From Chryseobacterium scophthalmum (GTDB taxonomy: Bacteria; Bacteroidota; Bacteroidia; Flavobacteriales; Weeksellaceae), in the NCBI RefSeq assembly GCF_900143185.1, contig NZ_FSRQ01000001.1, forward strand, positions 1,054,001 through 1,118,000: a stretch of DNA of 64,000 bases, read 5' to 3'. Below are positions 9,039 to 16,072 of this stretch, piece after piece. Position numbers and translations under genes: made by a program. Each line of letters starts with the position of its first letter. Positions within the stretch are counted from its first letter, which is position 1. The notes beneath the pieces were generated by a model. That model was not told where the DNA came from. It worked only from the letters and a program-made list of their open reading frames with translations, and searched no databases.

Positions 9039-9061
9039 ATTTTAAACTTTAGCATAAATAA

Positions 9062-9094
9062 CAAAAAAAAGGAGAACCATTTCTGATTCTCCTG
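9062..9094 (-). terminator. Terminator of the tRNA-Met operon
   Basis: Reading the minus strand, GGAGAA and TTCTCC pair around a 10-nt loop and are followed by TTTTTTT, immediately after the CCA end of the last tRNA. Confidence 0.75.
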
Positions 9095-9095
9095 T

Positions 9096-9171
<76 letters not shown>

Positions 9172-9183
9172 GTATATTTTTGA

Positions 9184-9202
9184 AACGTTTACCGAAAACG
9201 TT
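9184..9202. repeat. Spacer hairpin 1 between tRNA-Met genes
   Basis: AACGTTT and AAACGTT form a perfect 7-bp stem with the loop ACCGA. The same element recurs in the other two spacers. Confidence 0.7.
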
Positions 9203-9210
9203 ATACTTAG

Positions 9211-9283
<73 letters not shown>

Positions 9284-9295
9284 ATATATCTTTAT

Positions 9296-9314
9296 AGTGT
9301 TTACCGAAAACACT
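9296..9314. repeat. Spacer hairpin 2 between tRNA-Met genes (covariant)
   Basis: AGTGTTT and AAACACT pair around ACCGA. Compared with the other two spacers, two base pairs have changed on both sides of the stem, so pairing is retained. Confidence 0.7.
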
Positions 9315-9322
9315 TTTCTTAG

Positions 9323-9395
<73 letters not shown>

Positions 9396-9408
9396 GTATA
9401 TTTTTTGA

Positions 9409-9427
9409 AACGTTTACCGAAAACGTT
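9409..9427. repeat. Spacer hairpin 3 between tRNA-Met genes
   Basis: Its sequence is identical to spacer hairpin 1: AACGTTT, ACCGA loop, AAACGTT. Confidence 0.7.
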
Positions 9428-9435
9428 ATACTTAG

Positions 9436-9508
<73 letters not shown>

Positions 9509-9608
9509 ATATTGGATTGCAAATATACGAATATATTTCAAAACTGCAAGCAATCCTTTTAAATAAAGCATTTTTATAAAATTTATTTAAATATTCGTAC
9601 ATTTGTTT

Positions 9609-10220
9609 ATGGCAAAAATTTTGAAAATTTATCCCGATAATCCTCAGGAAAACCTTATCAATGAGGTGATTAAAACCCTGAACAATGGCGGACTGATTAT
9701 TTATCCGTCTGATACCATTTATGCTTTAGGCTGCAATATTTTTGATATCAAAGCCATGGAAAAACTGGCACAAATAAAAAAACAGAAGCTTGAGAAGTCA
9801 AAATTCTCGATTATCTGTAATGATTTAAGCCATTTATCAGACTTTACAAGACCTATCGATACTTCTGTTTTCAGGTTTTTGAAAAGTCATCTTCCTGGTC
9901 CGTTTACATTTATTCTGGAAGCAAATAAAAGTTTGCCTTTAGCATATAAGGGGCATAAAACAATTGGTATTCGTGTACCCGATCATTCAATTCCGCAGTT
10001 GATTGTTGAAAAATTAGGACATCCGATTGCATCAACTTCCATTAGAGATGATGATGAAATTATTGAATATTCTACAGATCCGGAACTGATTGCTGAAAAA
10101 TACGATCATTTAGTTGATATTGTAATAGATTCTGGTTATGGAGACAATATTGCCTCAACCATTGTAGATCTTACATCGGGCGAGCCGGAAATTATCAGAC
10201 AAGGAAAGGGAGAAATTTAG
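9609..10220 (+). CDS. tsaC: L-threonylcarbamoyladenylate synthase (Sua5/YciO/YrdC family)
   Basis: The protein makes threonylcarbamoyl-AMP for the t6A37 modification of ANN-reading tRNAs. It is 203 residues, the single-domain size. Visible family features are GGLIIYPSDTIYALGC (N-terminal substrate loop), KKQKLEKSKFSIICND, LPGPFTFILEANK, IGIRVPDH and PIASTSIR. A TTG two codons upstream (9603) is in frame, but the ATG at 9609 gives the conserved-looking MAKILKIYPD start. TACATTTG at 9598-9605, a -7 promoter match, sits so close to this ATG that a transcript from it would be almost leaderless. It heads a tight four-gene operon. Confidence 0.9.
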   Translation: MAKILKIYPDNPQENLINEVIKTLNNGGLIIYPSDTIYALGCNIFDIKAMEKLAQIKKQKLEKSKFSIICNDLSHLSDFTRPIDTSVFRFLKSHLPGPFTFILEANKSLPLAYKGHKTIGIRVPDHSIPQLIVEKLGHPIASTSIRDDDEIIEYSTDPELIAEKYDHLVDIVIDSGYGDNIASTIVDLTSGEPEIIRQGKGEI

Positions 10221-10233
10221 AACGATTGATAAA

Positions 10234-10941
10234 ATGAGTCTTAGCGGAAGATATTCTTTAGGCATAATACTTACTTTCGTATTACTTGCCGCTTCAATGC
10301 TGTTTTCAATCCCGACAATTAATTCATTTTTGAATTATAAAACCTTAACGGCTGATCTCTTTTTTTACGACAGACTTTCTCTGTGGTTGGTTTTAATTTT
10401 GATTTTAGTCTATAATTTTTTTATTGAAAACAGATCATTTTTTGTTTGGGAAGAAAAGAAGTATTCCCCTTTATTTTATTTGGGTGCTGTAATCGCTTTA
10501 TACTTTATTTGTGTATTTGGCGGAGCTTTTCTGAATGCAATTATTATTTTCTTGACCGAAGAAAAAGCTAGCAAAAGACTTCTGGAGTTTAAAATTTTAT
10601 TTAACAACAACTATTTCCTTATCATTTTCACCTGTCTTACCGCAGGAATTATTGAAGAATTACTGATGCGGGCTTATATTCAGCCAAGAATTGAAAAAAT
10701 ATACAACAGTCCAATGTTGGGTGTGGTTGTTTCAGCACTTTTATTTGGCATTTTACACAGCACTTACGGAACAATCGGTCAGGTTGTTGTCCCTTTCTTT
10801 ATTGGGATCGTATTTGCTTTATTTTATAAAAAATATTCAAACATTAAAATTCTAATAATCTGTCATTTCCTGATAGACTTTATCTCGATGATGATCATGA
10901 ATTTTATTGATTCTAAACATTTATCTTTACTTAACTTATGA
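10234..10941 (+). CDS. CPBP family intramembrane glutamic endopeptidase
   Basis: This 235-residue protein has about six to seven hydrophobic segments and the three motifs of the CPBP (Abi/Rce1) family: EELLMR at residues 141-146, FGILHSTYG with His175, and HFLID with His211. These supply the glutamate and histidines of the active site. Substrates of bacterial CPBP proteins are mostly unknown. It begins 13 nt after tsaC and overlaps yaaA by 4 nt, so all four genes of the operon are probably translated in series. The functional tie to tRNA modification, iron and release-factor enzymes is unclear. Confidence 0.88.
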   Translation: MSLSGRYSLGIILTFVLLAASMLFSIPTINSFLNYKTLTADLFFYDRLSLWLVLILILVYNFFIENRSFFVWEEKKYSPLFYLGAVIALYFICVFGGAFLNAIIIFLTEEKASKRLLEFKILFNNNYFLIIFTCLTAGIIEELLMRAYIQPRIEKIYNSPMLGVVVSALLFGILHSTYGTIGQVVVPFFIGIVFALFYKKYSNIKILIICHFLIDFISMMIMNFIDSKHLSLLNL

Positions 10942-11696
10942 AAATCATAACTTCTCCAGCAAAATTAATGAACGTAGAAAACTCAACAGATTTATTGAGA
11001 ACTTCTACTCCAAGATTCATCGAAGAAGCAGAATTAATTCAATCTCATTTAAAACATAAATCGCCAAAATATCTTTCCGAATTAATGGAAATTTCGGCAA
11101 AATTAGCAGACGAAAACTGGGAAAGAAACCAAAAATGGAAATCTAAACCCACCGCAAAAGAATCTGCTCCTGCAATGTTCGCTTTTACGGGTGAAGTCTA
11201 TCGTGGGTTGGATGCAAAAACATTAGACAAAAATGCAGTTGATTATCTTCAGAAAAACTACAGAATGCTTTCCGGTTTGTACGGTTTGCTAAAACCTTCA
11301 GACAAAGTAATGCTATACCGACTTGAAATGGGAAGAAATTTTGAATTTGAAAACAATAAAAATCTCTACCAATTTTGGACAGAAAAAGTAACCGAACAGC
11401 TTAATTCTGAGATGAAGAAAAACGAAATTCTTCTGAATTTGGCGAGCAACGAATATATAAAAGTTGTCGACCGAAAAAAACTCAATCATCAGGTTATCGA
11501 TTTTGATTTTTATGAAATAAAAGACGGAAAACTGAAAACAATTGTAGTTTATACGAAGCATGCAAGAGGTTTAGTCGTAAGATTCTGCGCAGAAAATAAT
11601 GCAAAAACATTAAACGATGTGAAAGCTTTCAACTATGAAGGCTACAGAATTGATGAGGAAAAATCGACCGATACAAAACTCGTTTTCACAAGATAA
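10938..11696 (+). CDS. yaaA: Peroxide stress protein YaaA (DUF328/UPF0246)
   Basis: This 252-residue protein matches the family over its full length: MKIITSPAKLMN at the N-terminus, PAMFAFTGEVYRGLDA, YRMLSGLYGLLKPSD, LYRLEMG, LLNLASNEYIKVVD and VYTKHARGLVVRF. E. coli YaaA limits intracellular iron and protects DNA during peroxide stress. The start overlaps the CPBP stop by 4 nt (ATGA) and the end overlaps prmC by 1 nt (TAATG). Confidence 0.95.
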   Translation: MKIITSPAKLMNVENSTDLLRTSTPRFIEEAELIQSHLKHKSPKYLSELMEISAKLADENWERNQKWKSKPTAKESAPAMFAFTGEVYRGLDAKTLDKNAVDYLQKNYRMLSGLYGLLKPSDKVMLYRLEMGRNFEFENNKNLYQFWTEKVTEQLNSEMKKNEILLNLASNEYIKVVDRKKLNHQVIDFDFYEIKDGKLKTIVVYTKHARGLVVRFCAENNAKTLNDVKAFNYEGYRIDEEKSTDTKLVFTR

Positions 11697-12544
11697 TGAC
11701 GCTATCACAACTTAAAAAGCATTTTTCAGATTCACTTTCGGAAGTTTATACAGATTCTGAAACGGTTTTTATATTTCAGATTTTTGCTGAACATATTTTT
11801 GGCTTAAATAATTTTCAGCAAAGACAATCTGCAGATTTAGAATTGTCTGATGAAAATACAAACAGATTTCAGGAAATCATTTCAGAGTTAAAAACCGGAA
11901 AACCTTATTTACAGATTTTAGGCGAAACCGAATTTTATGGGATGAAAATTTTTGTGGATGAAAATGTGCTTATTCCACGCCCTGAAACTGAGGAATTACT
12001 TGAAATTACGATTCAGAAAATCTCAAATCTCAAATCTCAAATCTCAAATCTCCAAGTTTTAGACATCGGAACCGGAAGCGGAATTATTCCTCTGGTTTTA
12101 AAAAAACATTTCCCGGAAGCGGAAGTTAGTTCGATTGATTTTTCGGAAAAAGCTTTAGAAGTTGCCAAAAAAAATGCAGATTTTCACCAGCTTGATATCA
12201 ATTTTATTCATGCTGATTATTTGAGTTTAGATTTAAATCAGAACTTCGATGTTATCATTTCAAATCCGCCTTACATTGGAATTAATGAAGAGAACGAGAT
12301 TGCAGATTCTGTAAAGGGATTTGAGCCTACAATGGCATTGTTTTCTCCAACTTCCGATGCTTTAATTTTTTACCGAAAAATTGCTGAAGATTCTAAAAAA
12401 CATTTGAATAAAAATGGTTTGCTTTTCTTAGAAATCAATCAGAAATTAGGAACGGAAACGCTAGAATTATACAAAGATTTTGCGCAAGCTGAACTGATAA
12501 AAGATCTGAGCGAAAACGACCGTTTTATTTTTGGAATTAAATAA
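11696..12544 (+). CDS. prmC: Release factor glutamine N5-methyltransferase PrmC
   Basis: PrmC methylates the GGQ glutamine of RF1 and RF2. The 282-residue protein has the helical N-terminal domain, IPRPETEELLE, the SAM-binding VLDIGTGSG (121-129) and the catalytic NPPY at 190-193. The linker between the two domains (residues 108-120, ISNLKSQISNL) is encoded by four copies of the 7-bp repeat TCTCAAA. A copy-number change that is not a multiple of three would shift the frame. It is the last gene of the tsaC operon. Confidence 0.95.
   Translation: MTLSQLKKHFSDSLSEVYTDSETVFIFQIFAEHIFGLNNFQQRQSADLELSDENTNRFQEIISELKTGKPYLQILGETEFYGMKIFVDENVLIPRPETEELLEITIQKISNLKSQISNLQVLDIGTGSGIIPLVLKKHFPEAEVSSIDFSEKALEVAKKNADFHQLDINFIHADYLSLDLNQNFDVIISNPPYIGINEENEIADSVKGFEPTMALFSPTSDALIFYRKIAEDSKKHLNKNGLLFLEINQKLGTETLELYKDFAQAELIKDLSENDRFIFGIK
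12021..12055 (+). repeat. Heptanucleotide tandem repeat (TCTCAAA)4 inside prmC
   Basis: Four perfect TCTCAAA units are followed by one degenerate TCTCCAA. The unit length is not divisible by three, so slippage would change the reading frame. Confidence 0.9.
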
Positions 12545-12545
12545 G

Positions 12546-12722
12546 TTGGCAATCGCAAAGGCGCAATTTATAATATAAACTGTTTTAAGGCGCAAGAATT
12601 TTATCTACGATAAAATTTCAACTGTTTTATTTCTAAATTCTTTATGAAGTTTTTTAGTCACACTGAGCGAAATCGAAGTGTTTTGCGCCTTAAAAAGAAA
12701 AAAAATGCGCCTTTGCGCTTTC
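12546..12722. repeat. Palindromic intergenic repeat with nested inverted arms
   Basis: The outer arms CGCAAAGGCGCA (about 12552-12563) and TGCGCCTTTGCG (about 12706-12717) are inverted copies. The inner arms TTTTAAGGCGCAA and TTGCGCCTTAAAA are a second inverted pair. A short CACTGAGCGAAATCGAAGTG dyad lies near 12660-12680. No ORF fits. It looks like a non-autonomous palindromic element. Confidence 0.65.
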
Positions 12723-12822
12723 CAACAAAATAATTTTTATAATTCATATAAAGTTAATTGTAATCAAATTTCGTTTTATTTTTATATTCTTAATTTTATC
12801 ACACCAAACAAAAATTATTTTT

Positions 12823-13272
12823 ATGAAAAATTCAATGAAAAGCACTCTGCTTGCTTGCGGAGTTTTATTTACGATTTTCAGTTGCAGCACTGATGCGACA
12901 ACTCTGACAGATTCTGAAATGAATCTTGCCAATAAAAGTGAGAATAGTAGGAAACAACAGACTTATCAGCTAAAAGTAGGGACTACTCAAAACGGAGTAA
13001 ACTACATGAACGGAACTTATGACATGGGTGGAATTTATGCAACCGACGTCAATACAGGTGATGTTTATGACGGATATATCACTTATGTTGGTGGTTTTGC
13101 AAAATTACCAGGATATTTTAATGATCTTCCGGAAGGAACTTATGAAATTTCGGCTTATCAAGGTCAAGGAGGTTGGGTTGGTTACGGCTCTACTACAGTA
13201 ACTTTGACACCATCTTCAGTTGGACAAGACGGTTATGTGAATGTTTATATCCCAATTGCCTGGGCTGAATAG
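12823..13272 (+). CDS. Small lipoprotein of unknown function, 149 residues
   Basis: The N-terminus is a lipoprotein signal (hydrophobic LLACGVLFTIF, then FSC as lipobox), so Cys24 is the likely lipidated residue. The mature part is Gly/Tyr-rich and beta-like, with YVGGFAKLPGYFNDLPEGTYEISAYQGQGGW and a C-terminal VNVYIPIAWAE. No family is recognised. It sits between the prmC operon and a bidirectional terminator, with its own upstream region. Confidence 0.75.
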   Translation: MKNSMKSTLLACGVLFTIFSCSTDATTLTDSEMNLANKSENSRKQQTYQLKVGTTQNGVNYMNGTYDMGGIYATDVNTGDVYDGYITYVGGFAKLPGYFNDLPEGTYEISAYQGQGGWVGYGSTTVTLTPSSVGQDGYVNVYIPIAWAE

Positions 13273-13294
13273 TAATTTTCAACATAATAAAAAA

Positions 13295-13327
13295 AAGACT
13301 GTTTTTAATGGAAAACAGTCTTTTTTA
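13295..13327. terminator. Bidirectional terminator between the lipoprotein and T9SS protein genes
   Basis: AGACTGTTTT and AAAACAGTCT form a perfect stem around TAATGG, with A-runs upstream and T-runs downstream. Confidence 0.85.
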
Positions 13328-13345
13328 AGTTAGATTCCTAGAATA

Positions 13346-15394
13346 TTACTTCTTTATAATTTTTGAAACCTGTTTCGTGTTATCTGAAAACACAATTTCC
13401 AAGAAATACATTCCGTGCGGATATTCAGAAATATTGATTTGAGCGGCTGCTTTTACTGTTTTAAGGATCATACCTGAGATATCAATTAATTTTATTTCCG
13501 AAACTTTCTTATCAGATTTTATATTTACAAAATCACTCGTCGGATTAGGATATACTTTTACAGAATTTTTTTCCGGTTTAACTTCACTCGCAGCAAGATA
13601 AGCAAGAGAATATTTGAAAATTTTGCCTCCATTTCCAGAAATATAAAGATAATCACCTGAAGCTTCAAGTGTCATGATATCAAAATTGTAATTGTTATCT
13701 AAAAGCAATGTCCAGGTTACTCCCGCATCAATTGTACCGTAAACCATTCTGTCATCAGCAATGAAACCTGTTGTAGAATTAATAAATTTGACTTTATCAA
13801 AAGAATAATAAGGCGCTGTAGATTGTATCCATGTTGTTCCACCATCATTGGATTTAAAGAAATCTCCATTATTTCCTTTTAAAAATATTTGATTTTCATT
13901 TAAAAAGTCAAAATGAATGTCTGAAGATCCAGTATCAAAGCACTGATTCCAAGTAATTCCTCCATCTGTAGTTTTAAACAACTTATAGAAAATACCCGAT
14001 TTTACAGCATATCCAACATTGTTATTAAAAAATTTTAAAAATGAAAATTTTTCATCTGATATTTTCTGCCAAGAGTTTGCGCCATTGGTCGTTTTATAAA
14101 ATCCTGCATATTGACTGCTATATCCGCCACTTGCGAATCCTATATTTTCATTCAAAAAACTGAAGCTATATATTGATTCATAAGGAATAAGAGTACTCGA
14201 AGTCCATGTTATTGCACCATCTGTTGTTTTATATACCAAACCTTGATTAGCTCCAAAGGAATAGCCTACATTTTCATTTAAAAACACAAATCCATTACTA
14301 TAAGACTGGTGTGCAGGATATTGTACTTTCTGCCAATTATTACCTGCATTCTGCGTTTTAAAAAGTTCTCCTAAATTAGTTTTAAAATAGGCTTTATTCG
14401 GGTCAATAAAGTGAATCTCATTGATTACATCGTAAGTCGGGGAATAGTTAGTCCAGTTAGTTCCTCCGTTTTGGGTTTTAATAATTCTGCCATTATTCCC
14501 AACACAAATACCCGTTTGATTATTAAAGAAATAAAGTGAATTTAAATTATAATCAGTATCGGTGGAATAAGGTGAGTTTGGACTCATCCATTGCCAAGAC
14601 GTCCCTCCGTTTGTAGTTTTATAAACTGCACCACCATATCCTACAACAATTCCGTTATTGTCATCAAAAAACTGCATTCCATAAGTTTCCTTATAATAAG
14701 TACTATATCCAAAAGCTGTCCATGTTTGTCCTCCGTCTATTGTTTTAAGCATTTCTCCGAATCCTTTATTAGCATATCCAATATTTTGAGAAGGGAAAAC
14801 TAATGTATATAAGGTGTTTGCAGAACTATTATCCGAATAATTCGTCGTCCAGCTATCTCCTCCATTGGTCGTCCTCCTAATTCTTCCGTCAAAACATGTA
14901 ACAACAGCTGTATTTGCATCGGTAAAAACCGACATAGAAACCGACATTCCGTTCATTATTTTCTGTTCAGGAAATGTCACTCCATTATCTGAAGATTTTA
15001 AAATTTGAGTTTGTCCGGAAATATAAACAATATCATTACTAATAAAATTGATGGAATTAAGACTTGTTCCATAATTAGGTATTGAATTCCAAGTCGCTCC
15101 ATAATCTGCTGTACGAAGGATTGTATTTTCACCCACAATAAATCCAATATTATTTCTGAATTTTATATCACGCGGAAGAAAATTTAATATCTGTTTAATA
15201 CTCCAATTCAGACCTTGGTCATTTGTTGTTAACAATTCTTTATTATTGTTAATGATAAATCCAACATTATCAGTAGAAAAAGCAATTTTAACAGCTTTTT
15301 GATCCGTAGGTTTTGGAGTAACTAAAGTAAAATTGTTTTGAGCTGAAAAATAATGACTAAAAATCAGCAAAAAGAGAAAAATAATTTGTTTCAT
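13346..15394 (-). CDS. Secreted BNR/Ycf48-like beta-propeller protein with type IX sorting domain
   Basis: This 682-residue protein has a signal peptide ending at FSAQ. It then carries about a dozen copies of a ~45-residue unit marked by T-x-N/D-G-G-x-x-W (for example TTNGGDSW, TIDGGQTW, TQNGGTNW), the BNR/Ycf48 beta-propeller signature. The last ~70 residues (VYPNPTSDFVNIKSD...GMYFLEI...KIIKK) form a T9SS type A C-terminal sorting domain, which directs export across the outer membrane and release or anchoring at the surface. The ligand is unknown. It is monocistronic. Confidence 0.88.
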   Translation of the reverse strand: MKQIIFLFLLIFSHYFSAQNNFTLVTPKPTDQKAVKIAFSTDNVGFIINNNKELLTTNDQGLNWSIKQILNFLPRDIKFRNNIGFIVGENTILRTADYGATWNSIPNYGTSLNSINFISNDIVYISGQTQILKSSDNGVTFPEQKIMNGMSVSMSVFTDANTAVVTCFDGRIRRTTNGGDSWTTNYSDNSSANTLYTLVFPSQNIGYANKGFGEMLKTIDGGQTWTAFGYSTYYKETYGMQFFDDNNGIVVGYGGAVYKTTNGGTSWQWMSPNSPYSTDTDYNLNSLYFFNNQTGICVGNNGRIIKTQNGGTNWTNYSPTYDVINEIHFIDPNKAYFKTNLGELFKTQNAGNNWQKVQYPAHQSYSNGFVFLNENVGYSFGANQGLVYKTTDGAITWTSSTLIPYESIYSFSFLNENIGFASGGYSSQYAGFYKTTNGANSWQKISDEKFSFLKFFNNNVGYAVKSGIFYKLFKTTDGGITWNQCFDTGSSDIHFDFLNENQIFLKGNNGDFFKSNDGGTTWIQSTAPYYSFDKVKFINSTTGFIADDRMVYGTIDAGVTWTLLLDNNYNFDIMTLEASGDYLYISGNGGKIFKYSLAYLAASEVKPEKNSVKVYPNPTSDFVNIKSDKKVSEIKLIDISGMILKTVKAAAQINISEYPHGMYFLEIVFSDNTKQVSKIIKK

Positions 15395-15418
15395 ATGTAT
15401 TTTTATTTAATGTGTTTT

Positions 15419-16072
15419 TTATTTAATATTTTTTTTAACAAAAACTTGATAACTTAAATAAATGAGCGGAAGTGACATGATCCCGATAAACATCGAATGT
15501 TCAATTGCACTTTGGGGTTGAACAATTACAGCATAAACCAACCCGAAAAACGCTCCGCCTAAATGCGCTGCATGTCCTAAATTATCCCACTGTTTAGGAT
15601 TTAGCATCATGTAAACAGAATATCCAAAATATAGAAGTCCAAAAATAAATCCCGGAATCGGAATAGGAATAAAAAAGAAATAGATTCCGATATTGGGCAT
15701 CATTGCAATCGCTGCAAACAAAATACCTGAAACTCCGCCACTCGCTCCAATTGCAGAATACCACGGCTGTTTTTGGTAAATAAATAATGAAAAAATATTT
15801 CCTAAAAGAATAGATCCAATATAAATAATAAGAAATCCTATATTTCCAAATCCTTCTAAAATTACAGGACCGAAGAAATATAAAGTCATCATATTAAACA
15901 ATAAGTGCATTATATCTGCATGTAGAAATCCTGCAGAAAGTATTCTGACATATTCTTTTCTATGTCGAATAGCTCCAACATTGAATTTATATTTTTCAAA
16001 TATCTCTTTATTATTAAATGCGATAAAACTGATAATTGCAGTAATAGCAATAACTAAAATTATGATATTCAT
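15419..16072 (-). CDS. Rhomboid family intramembrane serine protease
   Basis: This 217-residue protein has six hydrophobic segments. The catalytic serine motif GASGG has Ser111, and the partner histidine lies in HAAHLGG (His170, or less likely His167). HLLFNMMTL near residue 56 supplies the conserved His/Asn of the oxyanion region. The start codon overlaps the parC stop by 4 nt, so it is translationally coupled to topoisomerase IV. That neighbourhood gives no hint of its substrate. Confidence 0.92.
   Translation of the reverse strand: MNIIILVIAITAIISFIAFNNKEIFEKYKFNVGAIRHRKEYVRILSAGFLHADIMHLLFNMMTLYFFGPVILEGFGNIGFLIIYIGSILLGNIFSLFIYQKQPWYSAIGASGGVSGILFAAIAMMPNIGIYFFFIPIPIPGFIFGLLYFGYSVYMMLNPKQWDNLGHAAHLGGAFFGLVYAVIVQPQSAIEHSMFIGIMSLPLIYLSYQVFVKKNIK

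Noticed and set aside
12678..12893. 71-codon ORF upstream of the small lipoprotein
   Set aside because: It starts inside a palindromic repeat and overlaps the lipoprotein gene in another frame.
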